Origin: Myxococcales bacterium
GTDB lineage: Bacteria; Myxococcota_A; Polyangia; GCA-2747355
Reading direction: 5' to 3'
Length of the DNA stretch: 37,858 nucleotides
NCBI GenBank assembly: GCA_020431405.1
Contig: JAGQIK010000359.1
Coordinates: 1-37,858 of the forward strand
The position numbers and the translations under genes were made by a program. This document shows, in pieces, positions 1-8,255 of this stretch. Within the stretch, counting starts at the first letter, position 1. Each line of letters starts with the position of its first letter. Under the pieces are notes generated by a model. That model saw nothing but the letters and a program-made list of their open reading frames with translations, was not told where the DNA came from and did no database searches.

Positions 1-302
1 CAACGCCTGCGCACGCACAGCGCCCCGAGGCGTCTCGCCACGGCCCGCGAAAGGCACGCCCGCAGCGCCTCCCACGTCCGCCAACCGCGCCAAACGCCCT
101 CAGGCCGCCAGCCTCCTCATCCCCTCTCAGCCCAGCCGCGCCCGAACGCGCCCCAACCGCAAGCGCAGGAGGCGTCCTCCCACGCTCGCGCCCCCCCGCG
201 CCCCGCGCTCCTGCGCGCCCCGGCGTTCAGTGCGGTAGACCGCAACACAACGCGCGCCGAGCTTGCGTGGTCGCTGTCCGACGCGGTATCCACTGCAGCA
301 TC
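1..302. other. Left-edge intergenic region, C-rich on the plus strand
   Basis: No gene is supported here. Positions 1-230 are strikingly C-rich and G-poor on the plus strand, unlike the coding DNA that follows. All reading frames give Pro/Ala/Arg-rich low-complexity translations without a recognisable motif. The frame of the downstream gene is open through the region, and a GTG at 267 could extend that gene by 12 residues, but nothing before the ATG at 303 looks like conserved protein. I found no clear promoter, terminator or RNA gene. Confidence 0.5.
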
Positions 303-2141
303 ATGTCGCTGCTCCTCGGCGCCTGGTCGCTCACCGAACGCTCCGCGCACGATGCGCTCGGGGATCGTGCGCGCGCTGCGATGGTTCGGCAGCTAGCGGC
401 GGACGGCGCGCCGGCGCGGTTCGAGCGGTCGCGCGGGCGGCTGTGGATCTGCGGTGACGCGCAAAAGTCCGCAGAGGGCGAAGGGGGGGAGGCGATTCTG
501 GTCGCCGAGGGGTTCGTCGCGCAGGGCGAGCAGCGTCTCGAGGAGATCGTGGGGCGTGCTACGGCGCAGCCGCCGGAGGGGCACTTCGTGCTGGCGGAGG
601 CGCGGCTCGGGCGCGGCGAGCTGTCGCTGGTGCGCAGCATCTCGGGCGGCGAGCGGCTCTACTACGCGCGCGTCGGCGAGGTGCTGATCTTCGGCAGCAG
701 CGTGCGGCACGTGCTCGCGCACCCGGAGCTCGGGCGCGAGCTCGACGCGGCGATATGCGACGAGGTGATCCTCAACGGTCACCCAGTGGTCGGCGCGTGC
801 TCGCCCTTCGTGGGGGTCGAAGAAGTGCCGCCGGGACACGTGGTGACCGTGCGTGGTGGCGAGCGGCCACCCGAGCGACGCTGGCTGTGGCGCGACCGGC
901 TGCGCTCGCCGCAGGGCGCCCCCGAGCAGCTGGCGCGCGAGTTCGCAGACGCGCTGCGCGCGAGCATCGCGCGCGCGGTGGGCCGTCGCCGGCCCGTCGC
1001 TGTCGCGCTGAGTGGCGGCATCGATTCGTCGGCTATCGCCGCGGCGGCGGCCGACGTAGTCGGGGCCGACCAGCTCGTCGCCCTTAGCTACGAATTCGAC
1101 GACCCGACGCACCCGCGCGAGACGCAGTACGCCGAGATGGTCTGCCGCGCGCTCGGCATCCGCGATCACCGCGTCTTCAAGATCGGCCGCGAGGAGTTTC
1201 TTGCTGCGATCCCCGAGCACGTCTGGCGCAGCGAAAACCCGGTGCACTGGCCCAAGGCCTTCATGCTGCCGGTGGCGCGTCGGATCCGCGACGAAGGCTT
1301 CGACCTGTACCTGACTGGCTTCGGCATCGGCAGCCACATGCTCTTCATGCGCGAGCTGGCGGCGCTGATGCAGCTGCCCGTGCTGCCGCGACTGCTGGCG
1401 CCGCTCTGGCGTGTGGCCGTGCTCGGCCGCGATCCACGCTTCGCCGAGCTGGCGCGTATCCACCCGGCGCTCGAGCCGCCGCACCCGCGGCTCTACGATA
1501 CGTTGCTGCGCATCTTCGAGCGCGAAGGCCTGATCGCCGACGCGCGCGCTTATTACCCGCTCGCCTGGGCGCCGCTGCTGCGCCGCCGGCGTGCGCTCGG
1601 GGCCGAGGATCCCTACGTCGCCGAGCAGGGCACGCTCGCCGAGCGCCTGCAGCGGCAGGCCTTCAAGCACCTCATCTCGTGCGTCGACGTGACGCGCTCG
1701 GAGAAGAGCTCGCGCGAGGCGGGGCTCTATCGCGTGTCCCCGGCGCACTTCGCGGCGACCCTGCCGTACGCCTACTTTCCGATCGAGCCGCTGCCACCGC
1801 TGTGGAGCGCAGCGCGCCGCCAGCGCCCCGGCAAGTACCTGCTGCAGCTCGCGTTCCGCGGCGTGCTGCCCGACGAGGTGCTGTTTCGCAAGAAGTCGTG
1901 GGCCGACGCGGTCGCTTCGCCAACCTGGCTGCGCGCCGGTCGGCGCATGATGCTGCGCGCGGTGCCGCGTTTTCCCGACATCGGCGTCGACGACTCTGCC
2001 GCCTATCGCGCCGCGCTGCTCGACTGGGAGCCGCGATCGATCCTCGCCTCCTCGCTGTCGTTTGCCTTCTGGCGGCGGCTGTTCGTCGAGCGCGCGCTCG
2101 AGCCCCGTCCGCCTACCTGGCCCGAGCTGCATTCGACTTGA
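303..2141 (+). CDS. Asparagine-synthase-like (AsnB / lasso-cyclase-like) ATP-dependent amide-forming protein, degenerate motifs
   Basis: A 612-residue protein with the two-part layout of class B asparagine synthetases. Residues 1-190 form a glutaminase-like Ntn region and residues 205-612 an ATP-pyrophosphatase region. The PP-loop SGGIDS is clear at residues 237-242, and the C-terminal segment PGKYLLQLAFRG...RKKSW is typical of the family. Two catalytic features are missing. Residue 2 is Ser, so there is no Cys2 nucleophile for glutamine hydrolysis. The usual acidic GEGADE-type motif reads TGFGIGSH near residues 338-345. Lasso-peptide cyclases also lack Cys2, so that role is possible, but no precursor or B-protein gene is visible. 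I chose ATG 303 because the family-like sequence begins there; no clear Shine-Dalgarno is seen. The fold is secure and the substrate unknown. Confidence 0.8.
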   Translation: MSLLLGAWSLTERSAHDALGDRARAAMVRQLAADGAPARFERSRGRLWICGDAQKSAEGEGGEAILVAEGFVAQGEQRLEEIVGRATAQPPEGHFVLAEARLGRGELSLVRSISGGERLYYARVGEVLIFGSSVRHVLAHPELGRELDAAICDEVILNGHPVVGACSPFVGVEEVPPGHVVTVRGGERPPERRWLWRDRLRSPQGAPEQLAREFADALRASIARAVGRRRPVAVALSGGIDSSAIAAAAADVVGADQLVALSYEFDDPTHPRETQYAEMVCRALGIRDHRVFKIGREEFLAAIPEHVWRSENPVHWPKAFMLPVARRIRDEGFDLYLTGFGIGSHMLFMRELAALMQLPVLPRLLAPLWRVAVLGRDPRFAELARIHPALEPPHPRLYDTLLRIFEREGLIADARAYYPLAWAPLLRRRRALGAEDPYVAEQGTLAERLQRQAFKHLISCVDVTRSEKSSREAGLYRVSPAHFAATLPYAYFPIEPLPPLWSAARRQRPGKYLLQLAFRGVLPDEVLFRKKSWADAVASPTWLRAGRRMMLRAVPRFPDIGVDDSAAYRAALLDWEPRSILASSLSFAFWRRLFVERALEPRPPTWPELHST

Positions 2142-2180
2142 CGCCCCGCCGCCGGCGGTGACCTCGCGTCCTGTATGCGA

Positions 2181-2186
2181 TACGTT
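2181..2186 (+). promoter_or_regulatory. Candidate -10 element for kinase 1 (leaderless-type placement)
   Basis: The hexamer TACGTT fits TANNNT and lies at -13 to -8 relative to the GTG at 2194, with no Shine-Dalgarno between. Transcription from it would begin at or within a base of the start codon. No convincing -35 is seen. The same arrangement recurs at 10334 and 14524. Confidence 0.3.
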
Positions 2187-2193
2187 TCGCGCC

Positions 2194-4134
2194 GTGGGCA
2201 GCGAAGGTCTGCAGGCGGAGTGGCGCAGGCGAGGCACCGAGTCGACCGTGCCGTCTGCGGCGCTCGACGGCACGATCGTGCCGACCACCGAGCCGCTGCT
2301 AGACGCGCACGCCGCCCTGGCGACGGTGCTCGAACGGCTGCCCGAAGTTCGCGCGCAGGGCGAGCCGCTGGTCACGCTCGCCAGCGAGATCGCGCGAGGC
2401 GGTATGGGTGTCGTCTACGTCGGCGAGCAGCGTTCGCTGGGGCGCGAGGTCGCCGTCAAGGCGGCTCGCGCGCGCGCTGACAGCGACGGCGACGGCGACG
2501 TCGGCGACGGCGGTGACGACGAGCGGTCCGACACCCTCGCGCTGCTGCGCGAGGCCTGGATCAGCGGGCACCTCGAGCACCCCAACGTCATCCCGATCTA
2601 CGCGCTCTATCGCGAGGGACGCACGCCGCTGCTCTTGATGAAGCGCGTCGAAGGCGCGTCGTGGTCTGACCGGCTGCGCGCTGGCGGCGCGCTGCAAGAC
2701 CACCTTCGCACACTAGTGCAGCTGTGCCACGCGGCGCACTTCGCCCACTCGCGCGGCATCGTGCACCTCGACCTCAAGCCCGCCAACGTGATGATCGGCG
2801 AGTTCGGCGAGATCTACCTGCTCGATTGGGGCATCGCCGCGAGCATCGTCGATTCGCACCCGCCCTTCATCGTTCGCGCGGCAACGCTGCGCTGCGTGCT
2901 CGGCACGCCAGCCTACATGGCGCCCGAGCTCGCGCTGGGAGACGGAGCCAACATCGGACCGCGCACCGACGTCTACCTGCTCGGCGCGCTGCTGCACGAG
3001 CTGCTCGTCGGCGCGCCGCCGCACGCCGCCGACACCGTGATGGCGAGCCTCGTGTCAGCCTTCGAGAGCCGCCCGCTGCGCTGGCCCGATGGCGTGCCCG
3101 AGGAGCTGGGCGCCATCGCGTCGAAGGCGATGGCGCGCGATCCGGCGCAGCGATACGGCAGCGCGGCCGCGCTGCGAGAGGCGCTCGAGAGCTACCTCGT
3201 GCACGCCGACTCGTTGGCGCTGGCGGCAGCAGCGCGCGAGCGCGCGGCGGCGGCGATGGTGCTGCTCGAGGCGGAGGACGCGCAGGAGCATGCCGCCGCC
3301 CCGGACGGTGCGAGCAGCGCTTCATCGGACGAGATCGATCGCTTGGCGGGCGAAGCAGAGTTTGGCTTTCGTCAGGCGCTCGAGGTCTGGCAGGACAACG
3401 GGCGCGCGCGCGAGGGGCTGCAGCTGCTGCTCGAGCGGCTCATCACGCGCGACCTGGCGCGTGGGCGCTGGCCCGTTGCTGCTCGACGCGCCGCGACGTT
3501 GCCCGAGCCGCGGCCCAGGCTCGCCGAGCGCATCGACGAGCTGCAGCGCGCCGACGCCAGCAAGGCGCGCGAGCTCGAGCGCAGGCGCGAGGACGTCGAC
3601 CTCGGCCGCGCCGCGCGCCAGCGCAGCACCATGGCATTCGTCGGCGCCTTTGGCTGGTTTGTGCTGCTGGTCGGATTGGCGCTGCTCGGGCGCAGTGGCG
3701 TGCTGCGCGTGAGCCACCCGCACATGCTGGGGGTGACCAGCTCTGCGGCGCTGATCTTCTCGATGCTCGTGCTGCGCGGTCGCGGTGCGCTGCTCGCCAA
3801 CGCGATCAATCGCAGCGTGGTCGCGTTGCTGGCGCTGGGGTGGGTTTTCGGGTCGCTCTACTGGGTTGGCGCGTGGATCGTCGGGGCGCCTTTCGGTGCC
3901 GCCGTCATCGGCATCGGCCCGCTCATCGCGCTGGTGGTCGCTGCCGCCGCGGCGACCGTTGATCGCCGACTGGTCCCGCACGCCATCGTCGCGGCCATCG
4001 CCGCGGCGCTGCAGCCGCTCTTCGCCGACTACGCGCTCGAGGTTCTCGGCGCCACGGGCGCGCTGGTGCTGGCGATGATCGGGCTGACCTGGCGTACGGC
4101 GCCTGCTCGTGACGGCGATGGCGCCGCCGTCTGA
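2194..4134 (+). CDS. Ser/Thr protein kinase with C-terminal polytopic membrane domain (kinase 1)
   Basis: A 646-residue eukaryotic-type kinase with the catalytic domain first. It has a Gly loop ARGGMGVVY (68-75), the VAVK lysine at 89, a probable alpha-C Glu at 120, a catalytic loop HLDLKPAN (191-198), DWG in place of DFG (211-213) and GTPAYMAPE (237-245). HLD replaces HRD, but the catalytic Asp is kept, so activity is likely. A short acidic Asp/Gly insert (about residues 96-113) sits between the beta-3 lysine and helix C. A helical linker follows, then about six hydrophobic segments from about residue 484 to the C-terminus. Domain order is reversed relative to the next two kinases. GTG 2194 is chosen because upstream sequence in frame lies inside the preceding gene. 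The next gene overlaps its end. Confidence 0.87.
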   Translation: MGSEGLQAEWRRRGTESTVPSAALDGTIVPTTEPLLDAHAALATVLERLPEVRAQGEPLVTLASEIARGGMGVVYVGEQRSLGREVAVKAARARADSDGDGDVGDGGDDERSDTLALLREAWISGHLEHPNVIPIYALYREGRTPLLLMKRVEGASWSDRLRAGGALQDHLRTLVQLCHAAHFAHSRGIVHLDLKPANVMIGEFGEIYLLDWGIAASIVDSHPPFIVRAATLRCVLGTPAYMAPELALGDGANIGPRTDVYLLGALLHELLVGAPPHAADTVMASLVSAFESRPLRWPDGVPEELGAIASKAMARDPAQRYGSAAALREALESYLVHADSLALAAAARERAAAAMVLLEAEDAQEHAAAPDGASSASSDEIDRLAGEAEFGFRQALEVWQDNGRAREGLQLLLERLITRDLARGRWPVAARRAATLPEPRPRLAERIDELQRADASKARELERRREDVDLGRAARQRSTMAFVGAFGWFVLLVGLALLGRSGVLRVSHPHMLGVTSSAALIFSMLVLRGRGALLANAINRSVVALLALGWVFGSLYWVGAWIVGAPFGAAVIGIGPLIALVVAAAAATVDRRLVPHAIVAAIAAALQPLFADYALEVLGATGALVLAMIGLTWRTAPARDGDGAAV

Positions 4135-5527
4135 CACCGGGCAGCGAGGCGCAGCGCGCGATGGCGCGAGCACCACGCCGCCTGACGTGCAGGCGCTCGG
4201 CCGGCGCTTGGGGCTCTTCGCGTTGCTGCTGGCCAGCATTCTGACGACCGCGTTCGTGCTGCTGGCGCTGAGAGACTATTGGATCTGGCGGCACGTCGAC
4301 CTGCTCGCCACCTGGCGTCTGGTCGCGCTCGGAATGATCGGCACGAGCGCGGTGTTCTGGCGACTGAGCTTGGGGCCCACACGCACGCTGCGCCAGCTGC
4401 TGGCCCTCGACGTAGCGCAGTCGCTGTTGCTCGGCCTCGCCTTCGCCGGCATCGCGATGGTCGTGCCGCGGCCACCCATCTGGCAGGCGGCGACGCTTAT
4501 CACCCTCGCGCGGGCGGCGATGGTGCCGAGCAACACGCGGCGAACGGCGCTGATCAGCACCGCGATGCTGGCGCCGCTGATCGTTGTCGGCGGCCTCAAG
4601 GACATGCGCCTCGAGAACCTATCGCAGCGCTACGCCCTGACGTTCGCGCTCGAATACGCGGTCAACGTGGCAACCGTCGTCGCGCTGGCGGCGCTGATCT
4701 CGCGCGTGCTCTTCGATCTGCGCCGCCGTCTGGGCAAGGCCCGCAAGCTAGGGCGCTACACGCTCGAGCACGAGATCGGCGCGGGCGGCATGGGCGTGGT
4801 CTACCGCGCGCGGCACGCCATGCTGCGCAGGCCGACGGCGATCAAGCTGCTGGTAGGCGAGGGCGGCGCCGACCTAGCCCGCTTCGAGCTCGAGGTGCAG
4901 CGCGCCAGCGCGCTGACGCATCCGAACAGCGCGGCGATCTACGACTACGGCCGCACGCCGGACAACATCTTCTACTACGCCATGGAGCTTCTCGACGGGC
5001 GCGACGTGCAGCGCGTGATCGACGAGCACGGCGCGCAGCCGCCGGCGCGCGCGATCCATATCCTGCGTCAGGTCTGTGGCGCGCTGGCCGAGGCGCATGA
5101 CCTGGGCCTCGTGCACGGTGACATCAAGCCGGCCAACATCATGCTCTGCCGCTGCTACGGCGGCGTGCCCGATGTCGCCAAGGTGCTCGACTACGGTCTG
5201 TCGCAGGCCGCCACCAAGGTGGGCGTCGCGGACGACCTGCGCGCTCTCGGTCGCGTGGGCGTGGCGCTGCTCGGCGATGAGGGGCCGCCCGATCTCGCCG
5301 CGCTGCTGCAGCGCTGCAGCGGCGACCAAGGCGCGGCTCTTTCCAACGCGCGCGCCCTCGAGCGGGCGCTCGCCTCGTGCGCCGATGCGGAGGGCTGGAG
5401 CCGCGCGCACGCCGAGAATTGGTGGCAGAGCGTACGCGACCAGCAGCCCGATCAGGCCTCGAGCCCCCCGAGCACGCGCCGCCCCGACGAGCTGAGCGTC
5501 GATCCCGCGCATCGGAGCACGCCGTGA
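4109..5527 (+). CDS. Membrane Ser/Thr kinase homologue lacking the activation segment (kinase 2, probable pseudokinase)
   Basis: A 472-residue protein with five or six hydrophobic segments (about 33-205) followed by a kinase fold (about 215-430). It keeps the Gly loop GAGGMGVVY, the AIK lysine at 246, HGDIKPAN with Asp338 and Asn343, and DYG at 361-363. After DYG only about 11 residues precede the helix F sequence DDLRALGRVG. In the neighbouring kinase 3 the same interval is about 34 residues and carries GTPLYMAPE. The helix G region is shortened too. The P+1 loop and APE motif are therefore gone, so it may bind ATP but probably does not phosphorylate substrates normally; I infer a regulatory role. 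The GTG start overlaps kinase 1 by 26 bp; ATG 4118 is an alternative. Confidence 0.85.
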   Translation: MTAMAPPSDTGQRGAARDGASTTPPDVQALGRRLGLFALLLASILTTAFVLLALRDYWIWRHVDLLATWRLVALGMIGTSAVFWRLSLGPTRTLRQLLALDVAQSLLLGLAFAGIAMVVPRPPIWQAATLITLARAAMVPSNTRRTALISTAMLAPLIVVGGLKDMRLENLSQRYALTFALEYAVNVATVVALAALISRVLFDLRRRLGKARKLGRYTLEHEIGAGGMGVVYRARHAMLRRPTAIKLLVGEGGADLARFELEVQRASALTHPNSAAIYDYGRTPDNIFYYAMELLDGRDVQRVIDEHGAQPPARAIHILRQVCGALAEAHDLGLVHGDIKPANIMLCRCYGGVPDVAKVLDYGLSQAATKVGVADDLRALGRVGVALLGDEGPPDLAALLQRCSGDQGAALSNARALERALASCADAEGWSRAHAENWWQSVRDQQPDQASSPPSTRRPDELSVDPAHRSTP

Positions 5528-7080
5528 CGACCGAGGCGCGCGCGCAGGACGCGCTCGAGACGGCGCTAGGCGACGTTGACCTCGACACCGAAGAGGGGCG
5601 CGCGTTCTTCGCGGGCAGGCTAGCGACCTTTGGGGCCGCGTGTGCGGCGGTATTGCTGTTGTGGGTTGGCACCGACGTCTTCGCGCACCTTTTCACCAAT
5701 CTGCACTGGGTGCGCTTCGACAAGGAGCCGCACCCGTTTTCGTGGCACACCTACTTCGTCGCACAAGGCCGCTGGCTCTACGGCGCCTGCGTTGTGGTGG
5801 GCGTCACGTTGTGGCTGCTGTATCGCGACGGCCGCCGCGCCGCTTCGCGCCGTGCCCTTCGACTCGCCGACGCGACCAGCTTCTTGCTCGTCAGCGCGCT
5901 GTTCGCGATCGCGTCCATCGGCTGGGACAGCTGGGCCGGCCTGAGCGGGCTGGTCGTCTTTTCGGTGTTTCGCGTGGCCACCGTACCGACGAGCGCGCGC
6001 CGCACGCTGCTTCTCTGCGGCGCCGCGATGGGCGTCTTGTTTCTCACCCTGGCGACGTGGACCGCGATCTACGAGCCACCGGTCAAGGGATACCTGCTGT
6101 GGGTCTTGTCGCTGCAGGTGATCATCGGCGGCGCGATGCTGACGCTGGCAACGTTGCTCTCTCGCACCGTCTTTCGCCTGCGCGAGGCGCTGCGCGATAG
6201 CGAGCGCATCGGCCAGTATCACGTCGGCGCGGAGATCGGTCGCGGCGCTATGGGGGCGGTCTACTCGGCGCACCACCGCCTGCTGCGCCGGCCGACGGCG
6301 CTCAAGCTGCTGCGGCCATCGCCCGAGCTGAGCGAGCGGGCCATCAACCGCTTCGAGCGCGAGGCGCAGCGCACGGCCGAGCTATCGCACCCCAACACGA
6401 TCGTGCTCTACGACTACGGTCGCGCGGCCGACGGCACGTTCTACTACGCCATGGAGCACCTCGACGGCGTCACGCTGGCCGAGCTCGTCGACGAGCACGG
6501 GCCGCAGCCGCCGGCGCGCGTGATCCATCTCTTGCACCAGATCTGCGGCTCGCTCTGCGAAGCGCACGCGGCAGGGCTGATCCACCGCGACATCAAGCCG
6601 GCCAACGTGATGTTGTGTCATCGCGGCGGCGTGCCCGACGTGGTCAAGGTGCTCGACTTCGGCCTCGTACGCGAGGTCGGCGGCGACGCGGGTGACGGCA
6701 TCGTTGGCACGCCGCTCTATATGGCGCCAGAGACGATCGAGGCGCCCGGCGACATCGACGCGCGCGCCGATCTCTACGCTGTCGGCGCCGTCGGCTACTT
6801 CCTGCTCACCGGCAAGCCGCTGTTCGACAGCACCGACAAGATGCAGACGCTCGAGCACCAGCTGCTCGACGCGCCACGCCGGCCGTCAGCGCGGCTCGGT
6901 CAAATGCTGCCGGCCGACATCGAGCGGCTGATCATGCGCTGCCTGAGCAAGGAGCGCGACGGGCGCCCGGCGAGCGCCGAGGCATTGGAGCAGGCGCTCG
7001 AGCGCTGCGGCGACGCGGGCGGCTGGACCGTCGACGACGGCGCCCGCTGGTGGGCACGATTTACAGCTGCTCGATCGTGA
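5524..7080 (+). CDS. Membrane Ser/Thr protein kinase (kinase 3)
   Basis: A 518-residue kinase with N-terminal membrane segments (about 33-215) and a complete C-terminal catalytic domain. Visible motifs are the Gly loop GRGAMGAVY (239-247), ALK with Lys261, HRDIKPAN (354-361), DFG (378-380) and GTPLYMAPE (395-403), plus the helix F sequence ADLYAVG. All residues needed for phosphotransfer are present. It is a close paralogue of kinase 2: they share the juxtamembrane layout, the segment DEHGxQPPAR and a C-terminal Trp-rich tail (GGW...RWW here, EGW...NWW there). Translation is probably coupled, since its GTG overlaps the upstream stop in the sequence GTGA. Its 3' end overlaps the convergent lipoprotein gene by 20 bp. 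No extracellular sensor domain is recognised; the sensing part is presumably the membrane domain itself. Confidence 0.9.
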   Translation: MTTEARAQDALETALGDVDLDTEEGRAFFAGRLATFGAACAAVLLLWVGTDVFAHLFTNLHWVRFDKEPHPFSWHTYFVAQGRWLYGACVVVGVTLWLLYRDGRRAASRRALRLADATSFLLVSALFAIASIGWDSWAGLSGLVVFSVFRVATVPTSARRTLLLCGAAMGVLFLTLATWTAIYEPPVKGYLLWVLSLQVIIGGAMLTLATLLSRTVFRLREALRDSERIGQYHVGAEIGRGAMGAVYSAHHRLLRRPTALKLLRPSPELSERAINRFEREAQRTAELSHPNTIVLYDYGRAADGTFYYAMEHLDGVTLAELVDEHGPQPPARVIHLLHQICGSLCEAHAAGLIHRDIKPANVMLCHRGGVPDVVKVLDFGLVREVGGDAGDGIVGTPLYMAPETIEAPGDIDARADLYAVGAVGYFLLTGKPLFDSTDKMQTLEHQLLDAPRRPSARLGQMLPADIERLIMRCLSKERDGRPASAEALEQALERCGDAGGWTVDDGARWWARFTAARS

Positions 7081-8083
7081 GCTTGAACGCGCCGCGCGAG
7101 CCGAAGAGGCCGACGGTGGGCGAGCGCATGTTGCCGTCTACCGCGATGATGACGATGCTGTCGCGCCGCGGCGCGAGCTCGAGGCTAGTGATGCCGCCGG
7201 TGACCTTCTTCTGGCAGCCGTCGAGGAAGTCGTCGTGCGAGCACTCGGGCGACATCGCGTAGAGCGCCGCAGCAAAGCCAGCCAGCAGCGAGACCGCGTA
7301 GCGCTGCCCGCCGCGCAGCTGCACCCTGTAGAAGACCTGCGGACCAGGCGCGCAGTGTGGGTACCAGTCGTCGAACTGATCGCGCGCGCCGGCGGTCGTG
7401 CCCCAAATGACAGTTGGCGCGCGATCGCGCAGCGCAAGCGGTTCGGCGTTGGCGCAGCGGTCGTTGCGCAGGCTCGCGAGCTGCGTCACGGTGAGCTCGT
7501 AGGCGAAGCCGGAGCCATGGGCGCCGTCGACGGCGAGCGTGTACTCGCCACTAGCTCGCGGATCGAAATACATCGAGCCCTCGCCGACCGTGCCATACCA
7601 GCCGTCGCTGCCGCATTCGGCGTTGATGTTGTTGGGGTGGCACTTGCCGCGAAAGATGTAGAAGCTGCCGGCGTTGAGGTCGATGCGATACGAGCGCTCG
7701 CTCGAGAGCGTGAGGCGGTAGTAGCGCTGGCCGCCGGCGAAACGCGAGCGCTGGGCCGTGCTCGGATTGTTGTATCCGTCGGTGAGGATGCAGTCGACGT
7801 CGTTGCCGAACTCGGGGCGAGCGTTGAAGGTCTCGCCACGGACCCGCACCACGCCGTCGGGGCCGAAGCGCAGCGGCTGAGCCATCTCGCAGCGGTCGTT
7901 GGGCGTGCCCGTGCGGCTGGCATCGATCGCGACAGGCTGCTTCGTGGCGGTCACGTTGGTGGGGGCAGGGCGGCTTTGTGGGTTTGGCGGGTCGACAGCT
8001 GGAGGCTCTGGGGCGCCGGGAACGTCGCCGCCACAGCCGGCGAAGAGCATGGCGAGGATGGTGAAGGTCGAGCAGCGGTTCAT
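7061..8083 (-). CDS. Secreted lipoprotein with two tandem PPC-like beta domains
   Basis: A 340-residue protein with a lipoprotein signal peptide: a hydrophobic stretch ends in LFAGC, placing the lipidated Cys at 17. A Pro-rich linker follows. Two related modules come next, each opening with NDRCxxAxPL (from residues 62 and 207). They have Tyr/Arg-rich beta strands resembling bacterial pre-peptidase C-terminal (PPC) domains, with several Cys that may form disulphides. No catalytic motif is visible, so it is probably a surface binding or structural protein. ATG 8083 is supported by GGAGGG about nine bases upstream and by the signal peptide starting there. It is convergent with kinase 3; whether it is a kinase target is unknown. 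Confidence 0.72.
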   Translation of the reverse strand: MNRCSTFTILAMLFAGCGGDVPGAPEPPAVDPPNPQSRPAPTNVTATKQPVAIDASRTGTPNDRCEMAQPLRFGPDGVVRVRGETFNARPEFGNDVDCILTDGYNNPSTAQRSRFAGGQRYYRLTLSSERSYRIDLNAGSFYIFRGKCHPNNINAECGSDGWYGTVGEGSMYFDPRASGEYTLAVDGAHGSGFAYELTVTQLASLRNDRCANAEPLALRDRAPTVIWGTTAGARDQFDDWYPHCAPGPQVFYRVQLRGGQRYAVSLLAGFAAALYAMSPECSHDDFLDGCQKKVTGGITSLELAPRRDSIVIIAVDGNMRSPTVGLFGSRGAFKLTIEQL

Positions 8084-8192
8084 CAGGCGTTCCCTCCGTC
8101 TTCGCGACCTGCAAAGAGCAAGGGCTGGGCCGGCTCCGCGGCTCGAGGCCTGCGCTCGCGATTTCGGTGGGATAGGCCGCAAGAGGGCCAGT

Positions 8193-8214
8193 CGAGTGCA
8201 AGAAGCTGCACTCG
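8193..8214. promoter_or_regulatory. Perfect 8-bp inverted repeat, operator or hairpin
   Basis: CGAGTGCA and TGCACTCG are perfect inverted copies separated by AGAAGC. The element sits 41 bp beyond the stop codon of the upstream minus-strand gene and about 110 bp ahead of the lipoprotein start. No T-run follows on either strand, so it is not a standard intrinsic terminator. It could be an operator for a dimeric regulator or an mRNA hairpin. Confidence 0.45.
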
Positions 8215-8255
8215 GCGCAATCTGCTGCAGACTTCGCTGGCCCGCCGTTGGGGCG

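Noticed and set aside
393-2375. Minus-strand open frame of 660 codons
   Set aside because: Antisense to the asparagine-synthase-like gene, which has the PP-loop; composition is Arg/Gln/His-rich antisense.
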